Below, in pieces: positions 12,115 to 23,532 of a stretch of 64,000 nucleotides of DNA. The position numbers were made by a program, and so were the translations under genes. The notes under the pieces were generated by a model, which was given only the letters and a program-made list of their open reading frames with translations, had not been told where the DNA came from and made no database searches. The stretch lies in NCBI GenBank assembly GCA_003342895.1, contig PTFA01000024.1:149634-213633 (forward strand), given 5' to 3'. Each line of letters opens with the position of its first letter. The first letter of the stretch is position 1. This DNA is from Casuarius casuarius (lineage: Eukaryota > Chordata > Aves > Casuariiformes > Casuariidae).

Positions 12115-14794
12115 CAGCTGTTACCTTTCTGCATTGTATTAAAGGAACCCCTATTCCCATCCTAGCAACATCATATACTTCTAGATCTAATCATTTGATT
12201 TATGCATATAACCTTCTCTATATGCCCTCTTCCTCCAGCCTGCTTTCTCTTATTCCTACAGGTTTCTGCTGAAACTCATCAAGGGTGAACAGATGTATAA
12301 ACCTATGTTATCCTAGGCAAAAGTGTGATTCTCTCTTCTCTGGATATTTTCTTCTGTTTGCTAATACACGTATCACTGCACTATTAAAATGAAAACTCTT
12401 TTTCATTTGGCTTTCATGGTTTAGCTTTCTCTTAAAGTATTTTGTCAATGGAAGTCTAGTGCAAAATGATTCCCCAGCCAAGGAAGATGGTCCTTCTAGC
12501 ATGGCAAATGAGAAATACAGTAAGAGCTCTAACATTTGGAGCACTCTCTCTTAATTGTATCTACTATCAAACATGACTTCTCAGCAGCATACTCAACCTG
12601 TCACATCAGAAGAGAAGAAGATACTGTGGAAAAAACATTAAAAAGAAAATAACTCCCATATCATTTACCTCACTGACAAATATTAGTAAAGCTAGCACTC
12701 AGCTGAAGAGTCACTCTACGCTTAATACACTTTCTGAGAGTAAGCCATACACTAGTGATCTATTCTGTTAATACCATGTTCTATATTTGGAAAAAAAATC
12801 ACTGAAGCTAGAGAATTCAAGCTGATGCAACGTGTGTTAGCTCACTTTTTGTGTAGCAGCTTCCCACTCCACAGTTATGCTTTCATTTTACATTAAGGAG
12901 ACCTTTCTTTACCCCCAATGTTTTAGAGATGATGCGCTGATACAAAACTCAACAAATGATTTAGAGTCTTAGCTTCCCATTGAATTCAGTTTGACTTAGG
13001 AGCCTAAATGTTATCTTGGATATGGGCTCAAAACAACATCTAAAAGCATTTCCCCAGTGAAAACAATTTTCTGACAGAATGGTGGTGAGTTATCTGGTCA
13101 TTGTGCCTTTGGGCTCGACAAGTGAGGTGAGTAGATATTGCTACAGTGCTAAATCATACAAAACCACTGCTGCCTCATCTGTAACCACATGGGGACAAGT
13201 TAATCCCATTAGCTTCGGCAGAGTTATCTTGTTGACATATTTGACCCTAAGACCTTGCCTAGAGCACAGAAGACTGACGACTTCGGGACAATAACAAAAC
13301 ATCAGAGGACTGTAAGCAAATTTTCCTTTTGTCTTTTCCTAGGAGTTAGCTTAGGAGTTGACTAAATTGCAATAGCCCATTACTTATGTATACTTCTGAG
13401 GCCTGGGCACATAGGAACTGCCGTTGTGGAGACACGAATAAGATGTACTGAATGGAAAGACTTCACTTTTAAGTTTTCATTTCTACTGGTCAGATCTAGC
13501 AGGATTAAACTGGAACAGGATGTGCTGCAATTTGTATATATCCACAGCAAATCATCATCTCAGTACAGAAAGCAGAAGAGATCTTGTGACCTAGCAGGAT
13601 ATCTGAGACATGATACCTACAAAAGATATGACTGAGGTGATAGGGCTCGCATACTACTTCTCCCTCAAGAATGCCCTTGACCAGCTTAATTCTCAATTTG
13701 GGGCAGAGCTCAAGACCAAGTGCTGTCTTCCAACCCAAGCTTTTTGTTGTTGTTGTCAAGCCAGTGACCTAACTGCCTGTACATATGTGAACAGCAGTGT
13801 GGGGGCTGGCAAAGGAAGATCATTTGCTTATGCTCAGCCACACANGCAATTGTATCTAGAAATCAGGCCCTACGCAGCTCTTCACAACATTAAAAGAAGA
13901 AAAAATCTGCACAAAAGGTCATTTAAAGCCAATTAAGAGAAAGCAAGCTCTGTCACTCTCTTTTATTCTTTCCTACTTAAGATCATTTTAGTTGCACAAC
14001 TGATCGTGGGCATACACGGTTTGCCACGTCCAGCTTTAGTCTATAGACAGCTCACCTGCTACTCCCTTTCAAGGTTAGCCTCTGGTGACTCTTTTGATCA
14101 GTTAAACTCAACTTTAAAAATGACCTTGCTGCAGGGCTGTTTTAAGTGTAGCATCTTTACTGGGGTCACTGATGTCCATGTAATCAAATTTGATAAGTGT
14201 TTCCTGGGTGTGTGTGGTATCAGCCTGGTTTGAAGCGCTGCCTAGAGTTCAGCAGATCCCAAGCAAATGTTATTTTATTTCCCTATCAGCCATGATTTCC
14301 ATCACAGTTTTTCTGCTTATTTTAGGTGGGGTTTCACAACACATCGAAAGGGAAGCTCGCTTTCACTGCACACATAAAAATACACATTATCAAAGTCCTC
14401 CCAAGCATGCCAAATATTTCGAGACAAACCTCATAAAGGCTTTAATATCTGGGAGACGCCAAACCACCGCCCCGCTGCAGTAGAGCCCTGCCGGCTGCTT
14501 CGGCTGGGCGCTGAGGGAGAGGCCGCCCCCTCGCCTTCGCCTCTTGCCCCTGTGGGCAGCTGGGAGGAACTGGGGTCTCTCCCTTCGCCTTTCAGCTCCG
14601 CATGCTTTAGCTCCCCACGCTCCTTCCGCAACCCCAGCTCTCCCGGGGCGGAGTGGGGGGGGAGCTCAGTCCACCCCAACCGCCTCCGCTTCCCTCTGCC
14701 CGGGCTGCCCCTCGCCTCACGCCGCGCCGAGGAGGCAGCTGAGGGCAACCCCCCGCCCAACTGCCCTCCCCGCCCGCTCCCGCCCGCGCGGCGC

Positions 14795-14806
14795 TGCGCA
14801 TGCGCA
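14795..14806. promoter_or_regulatory. NRF-1 binding motif
   Basis: TGCGCATGCGCA is a perfect palindromic match to the NRF-1 consensus (YGCGCAYGCGCR). It lies 100 bases upstream of the PTPRR start codon inside the CpG island, a typical position for a functional NRF-1 site. Occupancy is inferred. Confidence 0.75.
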
Positions 14807-14877
14807 GCCCGCTCCCAGGCATGCTCACTGGCGGGGGGGGGCAGAGGGACGCGGCAGCGCCGCGCTGTGCTGCCCTG

Positions 14878-14901
14878 CTCGGCTCGGCTCGGCTCGGCTC
14901 G
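14878..14901 (+). repeat. CTCGG pentanucleotide repeat next to the start codon
   Basis: Four full CTCGG units plus a partial unit lie immediately before GCACC-ATG, within the presumed 5' UTR. Length variation here would alter leader length and structure. Confidence 0.9.
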
Positions 14902-14905
14902 CACC

Positions 14906-14966
14906 ATGCGGCGGGCGGCCGCGTGCATCCGCGCGCTGTGCCTGCTGCTCCACCTCCGCGCCGCAG
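14906..14966 (+). CDS. PTPRR: PTPRR coding exon 1 (signal peptide)
   Basis: The exon encodes 20 codons plus the first base of codon 21: MRRAAACIRALCLLLHLRAA, then G completed by exon 2. This is a classic signal peptide: basic start (R2, R3, R9), hydrophobic core LCLLL, and a small-residue AA-G end suited to signal peptidase near residues 20-21. It parallels the mammalian PTPRR start, which also begins MRRA, contains ALCLLL, and ends in AAG before CFSG. The ATG has A at -3, a good context. The donor is CAG|GTGAGC at 14,966/14,967, phase 1, matching exon 2. PTPRR is a single-pass receptor-type tyrosine phosphatase that acts on ERK and p38 MAP kinases; this exon only directs the long isoform into the secretory pathway. 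A shorter cytosolic isoform in mammals uses downstream starts not seen here. It lies in a CpG island, 107 bases before an assembly gap. Confidence 0.95.
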
Positions 14967-15073
14967 GTGAGCGGGGACGCCCGGGGCTGCCTGCCGGGCG
15001 GCCGCGGCACACGCCGGCGGGGGACGCCGCTGGCGCCCGGCGGGCTGCGGCGCACCTGTTGTGGCGGGGTGGG

Positions 15074-15317
15074 NNNNNNNNNNNNNNNNNNNNNNNNNNN
15101 NNNNNNNNNNNNNNNNNNNNNNNNNNNNNNNNNNNNNNNNNNNNNNNNNNNNNNNNNNNNNNNNNNNNNNNNNNNNNNNNNNNNNNNNNNNNNNNNNNNN
15201 NNNNNNNNNNNNNNNNNNNNNNNNNNNNNNNNNNNNNNNNNNNNNNNNNNNNNNNNNNNNNNNNNNNNNNNNNNNNNNNNNNNNNNNNNNNNNNNNNNNN
15301 NNNNNNNNNNNNNNNNN
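15074..15317. other. Assembly gap (244 N)
   Basis: A run of N inside the GC-rich island just 3' of exon 1. Flanking sequence is very GC-rich (GTGGCGGGGTGGG on the left, GCGCGG on the right), so this is probably a sequencing dropout. True length and content are unknown. Long open frames that cross it are artefacts of untranslated N codons. Confidence 0.98.
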
Positions 15318-18300
15318 GCGCGGTGGAAGTGAAAATCATACGCTTTTGTCCTTTTTTCTGTTCCTTCTTTTTTTGTGTGTGGGGGGGAGGCGTTGCTACT
15401 TGTATTTGATCGCGGGAGGAGGATTTTCAGGAAGGGAAATTTCAGCTGCGACAGCAGGCGTTTTGGCTGTAGCCGTGGAAGCGGTGATAATAAATCCTCT
15501 CTCTGCTTTGCTGGCAAAACGTGTGCCTCATTCAGAGAGGCGGCGAGCGATGAGCGCCTTCGAGCTGCCCTGAAGTCCCGCCGCCGGTTTCATTCTGGGA
15601 ATCGTCGCTTGCGTTTCTGGCTTAAATCTCGGGCTTCTCTTAAATCGTGAAAAACTCCTTATTTTTCCAGAGTCGCTCTTTCCATTTCCCATGCAGAGTT
15701 AGACATTGATGCTCTCAAATTGAAATAAAAACCTGGGCCAGCAGTATAATTAAATGAAGTTCTCTAGAAAAATTGAAGCGTTTCTTTGTTTTATGGCTTA
15801 CTGCAGCATACCTGCTTCTGAAGTAGAAAATGGCTGTTGTGCCCTGCCTTTAACTTTGCTGAAGTTTAGTTAAAAAAAAACAAAAAAAACAATTAAATGC
15901 ACCCCAAGATACTGACTCTCTTGTCCCCACGAAAAATATTTTAGGAAAGATGTTTTAGATGCTATTTGCGTTGCCTTACGCAGGATCATTAAAAGTCATA
16001 TTTAAACTTACTTACATGTCATAAGAGATATTAATGCATGTCCATATATGCCCACAAATAATCTGTGGATATCAGGTTATGAAAATAGTTGTTTATATGG
16101 GTGCATCAGGTAAGCGGGCAAGACATTCTTTTTTTGATGTAGTCAGAAGAGGTGGTTTGCCTTGGTTAGTGGTATTTTATTGCCCTGGAAAATTAGGCTA
16201 CACTTCATAAGATTTCAGGAGCCTCTTTCCTTCATGTTCATAGTTAGGAGGCTCATGCTATTATGCCTTATATTCATGCGTGTGAGAGATTATTGACTGA
16301 AGGATAGGGAGCATTTTGTGATGCATTTTAATAAAAGCCTTTAGCTGCTTTTTAGAGTGTTCTTTTACAACATGTATTAAAATAATCATCTGTATGAAAT
16401 TAGCGTACATAGCGTACGTATGCCTTCTAATCTCAATTTATCCTCTATTAATAGTGGACTTCACATCAGTTTAGATGTGCTTCATCTTTCCATCCTACTA
16501 ATGGAAACTGGTTTTATATCCAGCCACGAAACCATTTGCTTTCCTTACTAAGTTTAACGTGTTTTATTAAGTGAGTGAGAATGCTTGCAAACAAGACTTA
16601 GCCCTTATTATGAAAATGTCTCTAATTATGGAAAAAAGTGGAGAAAAATACCCCACAGAAGTTTGTATGCTGTTACTTTGTTTCTTGTGCAATCTTGGAA
16701 AATAATTATTTCAGAGAAAGCAACAGAAAGGATGGACAGGAGCTGAGTTCAGCCTTTATATATTTGACATAGCTTCCCTTGTAGCAAGAGTTGTGCTTCT
16801 CAGCAGGGCTGCGTACAACTTGCTGCTGTTGGGAGTCACTGAAGATGTGACAATGAAATAACATAGAAAGCTTAAACTTTTAGGATTTCTCTGTTTCATC
16901 TGATGCAGGTAGAGAATCTGGTCTTTCAAAGAGTATCACTGTGAAAATCTCTTATGTATAGCTTACATGAATGAATTATTGATGGTCATTTTGCAACTTG
17001 GGCTCCTGTGGAATCGGAAACACATTCCATTTGCCCCTAGTGGTGGGTCTCAAATTATATCGCACTGTCAATTTGTTTTGCACTGTGGTGGAAACTACTT
17101 GGTTTTTCATAAGTCTTTTTGTTCCGAGGCTGAAAATACATAGAAGGGAAGGTATTTTCATGTAAGGGATTGCTAAAGAAACCATCAGCAGATAATAACA
17201 AAATCTCGCTTAATATCAGTTGATGATGATAGACTTTAGAAAAAATACAGGTCAACATTAACTTGAACTAACACTACAGCAAAAAGAATTCATTCTCTAA
17301 TGTGTTTAAGTATGCTTTATAATGGAAAAATATTGGAAATCTGGCTTGCCATGGCAAGACAATTCTATTACAGTTGTGTTACAGTAGCCAAACATATATT
17401 TGCAAAGAAAATGAAATATTTGTGTCAAAAAAAGGAGATCAGGAATTTTCATGTGCTTAAAAAGGAACAATTTTAGTATGTTGATTTAGACATTGATTCC
17501 AACAAAGTGTTACAGCCGTGTGACAGAAAATTAAATCCAGTGTGTTGGTACACCTATATAACTCTTGTTGAAATCAAAGACACGTGTGTGCCTAGCTGAA
17601 AACAGAACTAGGCCTGTCTACTGAGTGCAGCAGGTGGAGTAATCAGCCTATATAGAGCTTGCTGTCGGATAAAGACCTAAATTTGTAGTGACTGATTACA
17701 GGTCAGCACGAACCTTTGACCTCTGTTATGTACTGCATGAGATAGTGCCAAATAGTGCAGGTTATACTCTTTTTTAGGAGGTATGATCTAATACATGTTC
17801 TTGCAATGAAAAATTAATGTCTCCCAAGATGACTAGAAAGCATTGTTTCCTTGTAAAAGAATGGCAGGTGGTAGCAAAAATATCAAGTGATACATTAGCC
17901 TGACTTGTAATTAGAGCCATTTGTGTCATCCAGATTACTCAACTAATTATCTATTTCACCTCATTTTTTGTCTTTTTTTTTTCCAAATTTAATGAACAGA
18001 ATTAAAACATATGATGGATTAAATATTCAGTCACAGAAAATAGCCCAGGAAAATAACTAGACTAGAATAAAACTTAGATAACAATCACCGTATCAACCAG
18101 CCACCTGCCTTATATTAAAACTTTAAGAGAGCCTTTTTGCAATATTTGCTTTTAAGATGAACAAGTCCTGGTCCCGGAAAAGCAAAGCGTTAGAGACTGA
18201 AGATTTGGTCTGATCATCTAAGACAGTTTCTTGAGCAAAGGCCTTACTGTAGCTTGGTAAAGGCCGTTACTACATTGTTTTATTATTTTCTTCATCAGTG

Positions 18301-20236
18301 AAGAGATGCATTGACAACCTTAAGTAAGTATGGACCAGAACTTCCCTATTAGCCTTTTCAGAGAGGAAGCATGCAGATCCCAGTCTCTCCCTCTCTTGAG
18401 GGATCTATTCCCCAAGCTCATCACCTGAATCTGCTAAAATATAAAGTAGGAAATACTGTCATTTTATCTTCTTGAGGCAATGCTTTAATAACATGGAGAT
18501 TGCTTACATAAAAACCGTGTAAGATTTTTGACTGCAAACTGACACTCCTTTGAGTAGAATTTACTAGGTGTGAAAACTTATAAATGTGCTAGGCCAGTTC
18601 TCAGTTAATTGTTACCGAAGTCCACAGAGTGATTTTTACCAAGCTCTGCTCAGCAGAAAGTAGTCCTGCTTTCCTGGTTGAACGTGCGCTGCATTGTATT
18701 CTTATGGCTGGAAATGACTTGAGTGGACTGCAGCTTCTAATTAAGAGGAGTCTATTTGTGAGGAGTTTATTTTCTAAAAATTGCAAAAGTTTTGTCACAA
18801 AAATAAGAAAAACTGGGGAATACACTTCTGCAATTGAGTTGAGATCTGCACAAAGTTCATTCATGATCAGATCCATTTCCCTAGCCTCATGCTAATGTGT
18901 GAATAATGCTATTTAGAAGGAATGTAAAAAATGTATTGGAATTCTGCTTCATTATACCAACATAATCTGAATGTAGCTGGTACTTACAAGTNCCTTCTTT
19001 AGAAAGCATATTGCTGGCCATAAGTGGGTGTTTTTACCAGAATAGACATTTTTGCCTTTTATTAGTAGACTCATGAAAAATCACAGGATAGCCATCTGTT
19101 TCTTTAAAAGTTCTGTTGGTGAAAATAGTTTTATAATTCATTATTTGACTTCATCTTATTTTTGAACATGTATTTAATTGGAAAAAAGACTTGTCACATT
19201 CTTACGTGTGGCAATTCTTTCTACTCTTACAACATCTTTCAAAATTGACATATATGTTCAGTATATGCATTAGGAAATTGTTGAGGTCTATGATCTTGGA
19301 ATGCCTGTAGCATTTCATTTGTTGCATTATGAGGAGACTCAAATGGGTTAGATAGCAAAGGCTCATCCCAGCATCTCCAGAGAGTGAAGACTTGCTTAAA
19401 AAACATGAACTGTGCTCTTGGGAGCCTGTCTCTCTAGAGGGTGGCTAACTGGATGCAGTGAGTGGCTGTGTTTGGTGGTGGCCTCCCTCTGCGGGAGTTT
19501 TCTGAGGCCTGGACAGGGGTGAGAGAGAAAAGAGTTTTGTTCTATGAAACACAGTAACTGTNCTGTAGGATTTCCAGCACAGCTTTGGAATAAGTGCTTG
19601 GAGAAGCTTGATAAGATCTGCTCAGAAATCCTCAGTGTGGTTTCTAGTGCAGTATTACTGCAACTGCCCTCCCCACCACCAAAACCTTAAGACTGAATTT
19701 TACTTCCCTTGTACCAGCTACTGATTTCCATGGAGATACTACACATTTACATACATGTTATGTAGAACAGAATTTAGGCACAGTCTTCACTTGGAAAATG
19801 ACTGTAATTGCAAATGTAGCGAATTGATGCATCAATTTTTCACACCTTTTAGGAAAAAAAAGTTTGATGTGAGACTATACCATACATCAATGCCAAGGCA
19901 TGAGTATGTCAGAATACTTAAGTGCCTTTGGGACCCATGGCTCATCTCTTAATTCACAGGAGCAGACCTAGTGAAATCAATGGTCTGTAATATCCAGTTT
20001 CATTATTGACATATCAGGCAACAGGCCCATAAAATGAGATGCAGAGTGCCTTTTTGAAAAAGATACCACTCATGCTTAACTCTGTCCCTAGCTACAGAGT
20101 GAATTATTTTTGGCCAAAGCACTTTTTTTTTTTTTATAGTGAGAAGGACAAATTCAGCAAAAATGAATTTTCAGTTATCTCTATTTTCAGCAGATTGCTT
20201 ATTAGAAAAGAAAAATTCCTTACAGTTCTCTCTTGC

Positions 20237-20360
20237 TCATACACACATACAGAAAATAAAATGTATGTATACATGCATGTACACATGAATGCACATACAC
20301 ACACATATATACATCTATTACTTATATGCACATAGCTGTGTGTATATATATATATGTGAT
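20237..20360. repeat. Degenerate TG/CA and TA simple-sequence tract
   Basis: Interrupted CA, TATG and TA units, ending in a TATATATATATA-type core near 20,343-20,357. It is a decayed microsatellite cluster in PTPRR intron 1 with alternating purines and pyrimidines. Confidence 0.8.
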
Positions 20361-23300
20361 CCTAATTGATTTTGTCTGAACTTTTGATTTTGGTCAAAAG
20401 TTCTGACCTTTCTGTTTAAAGGTGAATCAAAATATTTTTCCAAATTTTTAGGACCTGCTATTATCTCTCTGCTTAGCTCTGGTGTAGGTTGCTTGCTCTG
20501 AATTTTGACATGGAATGGGTACTACTCCTCTGATTCAAAAGATCAGGCCTTTTAGTTATCAGACCTAGCTGACCCTTCCTGTAAAGGACTAAGAAACTTC
20601 TATTAGCTAAAGGAGGCTGTGAGAAGTTATGCAGGAGTATGCCTGATGACAGACTGTTAGGTCTAGTAGCCTACTTTGCATAGGGAATAGCTTCATTTCT
20701 ATTGCTTAAACAGTTTGTCTTAAGAGCAAGCTATGGTGTGGAGGAAGAATCTGAGTAGGCTTTGTGTCTTGGTGTTATTCTCTGAACTGTGGAAACAGTC
20801 TCACAGCCTGCAAATCACTCTACTATGGGAACTGTTACATGTGGGAAAATATTTTCCCAGTTGAATTATTCTGTCAGTTCCAAAACCTCCAGTGCATTGT
20901 TCCATGTGTTGGCTACCAAACCAGCAAGTCGATTAATACTTTCTCCTCTTGAGATTTGCCTGGCTTGCTTCACAAAAGCACTTTTAAAGGTATGTTCTGT
21001 TTATCTAATAGTGAAGTTATATCTCTGCCACTGTTTAACTGAATTTTATTGCTAATAGTTCTTGGATCTACCTTGCTAAAGTTAAACAATAGTTTGTGTT
21101 TGGCTAATGCTGCATAACCTATCCTAATGAGATTAAAATTTGATTGATGTGCTACTTCACTGACATTAAGACATACTGTTAACAAGACAGTAGAGATACA
21201 AGGCATATTGCCTCCAGACAGCTTTTGTTTTCATTTGTGCTTTCAGCATCGTTTAAAACACTTTTATTTCCCACCAGATATGCTGACTCCTCTTGATATG
21301 TTAAAATTGTTTTTGAGAAAGAAGGATGAAATATGGATCAAAGAATAGATTTTTGTATCTTTTAATGGTCGCAGCCAAAGCAAGACCCCCTTGCCTGCAT
21401 CAGAACAGCTAACCTTCACAGCCCAAAGACAGAAGTCTTAAGCCTACACTAGTGTTTCTCCTTTACCTAGTAATTTTCAGTAGTTAATGTCTTCTTTCAT
21501 ATCTTTGTCACCTGGACTCCTGAGAGCTAGATCCATGCTCATAAACTCTGAACAATATTAAGCCTTTTAACACGGAAGTTGAGAGACTTTTCCCCTTCCT
21601 CCAGGTCAGTATCTGCTTGGCCCTTACATGGACCAGAGAGAATTGTAGATTCTGCTTTGTAGGATGTGAGACCATCTCCATCTTAACGGAGTAGGAAGAG
21701 GCAGATGATGAATCTGCCAGCTGTAGGGACACTGGCACTATTGGAGAGGACTAATCAGTGGTCGGCATAAATACACTGACTTGCCTCTTGGATACCCTTG
21801 TTGGCTGTTTCAGAAGAGGTGAAGCATTGTAGAATAGGCTGTTAAGACTGAGCCTATCCAAAGCCTGTTTGACTCCTATCAGTGAGACTGGCCTGTAGGG
21901 TGGCAAGAAGAGTTGTATGGGACAAAGGCTATCTTCAAGAACAGTGAGCTGAAAAGAGAACAAAGGAATGTGAAGATCAGGGTACAATATTTAATTGTCA
22001 AAGTTTAGTTAGTCTGCTTTCTGAAAATGAGANGTTATTTGGCAACAGCTTTAAGTACTGGGAATCAAATTGCATTTGAATTCAATTTATCTTTGAAACC
22101 AGTCAGCTAAGTTTCAGCAAGTTTTTCCTTTATGAAGTTACTCTCAAATTTTCTGTCCCTTTTCCTCCAATTTCCAGCTTGCTAACATGACAATGTCAAG
22201 TTGTGGATGATGCCAAGATATCTGTAGCTATAAAGAGACTTTATTAAGTGTTATTATTAGTACTAGCTATTAAGTGTGAGTTCTAAAGCATATGCATTGT
22301 GCATGTATATTCATTTATGCATTTTACCTACTGATCAGATGCAGCACAATAGTTCTATCAATGGATTTTGGGCTGGCTGCATTACTCACAAGCAGTAAAT
22401 ACATAGTATACCTCTCATTACAGAAAAAAGATACTTTAAGAATATTCTGGAACATACCTTATTGTGAAACTAATTTGTTCAGATTAATACAAATAATAAG
22501 ACTTCAGGCAATGACCTCAGATTGTTTTTCCAGACACAAATCAAGACTTTGGACACCATTATCTTGGCCCTATCAGGACTACAAAGAATGTTGTGTCCCA
22601 CTGGGACTCTCTAGTGGAAGCAAGTTCTGGTTTCTGGCTCTACAGTATGTGAGATAAAAATCTGTAAAGCTGTGACACTTATGTTTCAGAAAGAGAAAAC
22701 CCAATTACTGTGTTACTGGCCTGTTAAAAAATTCAAGACTGTCAATATCTGTTTATCTGTCTGTTTTAGAGAAAGTCAAGGTATTCTGGAGATTGGGAGT
22801 CTGCAACAATTTTCTGTCAGGTTACTTTAAAATAAAATGTCAACTGTCTGAGGCTATTCAGGGAGTCAAAATGGTGTAGAGAAATCCTCAGATCTCTCTA
22901 TGATCAAGCAGAGGCCAATTGGGACAGTCAAAAGTGCCCACAACATCTTTCACATCAGATTTACAATGTATTATATGGCTTTCAGTTCTGCATGTAGAAT
23001 GCACATTTGTAGTATATGGCAAGCTCAGCAGCATGTGCTATCTAGCATTCTTGTGTTTTATCTATCTATTATGACGGGTAAATTTTGTGCTTCCGATGGA
23101 CTGGGACCATGAAGATATTTCACAGGGACTTCTCTTGACCCACTCTAAATCACTCTTTATACTGGATTTTTTTCTTCTAATTCAGGCCACAAAGTATTTT
23201 TTGTTGTTTGTTTCTGCAGACAGCTAAGAAAATCAAATGAATGCATAGGTGGAACCAGCAAATGGAACAGTATCTGTGAGTTTGCATGGGGGTTTGGTAG

Positions 23301-23486
23301 GGCTTTTTCTTTCTGATTTTCCTTTCCGGTAAGGATGCTGAAGACAAAGATGGCAACTGGTAGCAGTGTAGGAAATCCCAAAATTAATACATGCAGCAAC
23401 GATGATCAGACATGGAAGGCATGGCCTCTACATCAGGCTGGAATTTTTTCGTTGCACATTAGTAATAGAAGAAGTGTTTTAGTTGG

Positions 23487-23532
23487 TAAAGATTCTAGAA
23501 ATGATGCTTTAAAGATTCTAGAAATGATGCTT
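23487..23532. repeat. Perfect 2 x 23-bp tandem duplication
   Basis: Two identical, directly adjacent 23-bp copies (23,487-23,509 and 23,510-23,532), each beginning TAAAGATTCTAG and containing the palindrome TCTAGA. Perfect identity in non-coding DNA suggests a recent duplication or an assembly artefact. Confidence 0.95.

Larger units (their letters stand above)
1..14449. other. 5' flanking intergenic DNA upstream of PTPRR
   Basis: AT-rich DNA with no exon that I can recognise on either strand. Open frames here are short, lack splice context and resemble no protein family. It holds one CR1 LINE fragment (about 7,472-8,470), a short AC repeat near 10,505 and inverted repeats near 10,392 and 12,068, listed separately. 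In mammals TSPAN8 lies upstream of PTPRR; I looked for its terminal tetraspanin exon and did not see it. Distal enhancers could lie here but none can be identified by eye. Confidence 0.7.
14800..14966 (+). other. Overlapping upstream ORF, first part (conditional on the transcription start)
   Basis: An ATG at 14,800 (inside the NRF-1 motif) and a second in-frame ATG at 14,821 open a frame that is +1 to the PTPRR reading frame. It runs through the main ATG at 14,906 to the splice donor without a stop. After splicing it would end at the TGA at 28,229-28,231 in exon 2, giving 62 codons plus stop from the first ATG. The first ATG has a weak context (C at -3); the second has G at -3. It matters only if transcripts begin upstream of 14,800 or 14,821. 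Peptide function is not implied; the likely effect would be on translation of the main frame. Confidence 0.5.
14450..15650 (+). promoter_or_regulatory. PTPRR: CpG-island promoter of PTPRR
   Basis: A sharp change to GC-rich, CpG-dense sequence surrounds coding exon 1 and extends into intron 1. It contains several GC boxes that could bind Sp/KLF factors (GGGGCGGAG at 14,645-14,653; CCGCCC-type cores around 14,750-14,790) and a palindromic NRF-1 motif at 14,795-14,806. I see no convincing TATA box, so a dispersed CpG-type start is likely. The transcription start cannot be fixed from sequence alone; initiation near or just downstream of the NRF-1 motif would give a 5' UTR of roughly 100 bases or less. 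A 244-base gap interrupts the island. In mammals the long receptor isoform (PTPBR7 type) starts from the exon encoding the signal peptide, which is this one. Confidence 0.85.

Noticed and set aside
14431..15573. Long open frames (up to about 300 codons) on both strands across the CpG island
   Set aside because: They cross the 244-N gap, where N codons hide stops, and the GC-rich island has few stops by chance. Only the short signal-peptide exon at 14,906-14,966 has family and splice support.
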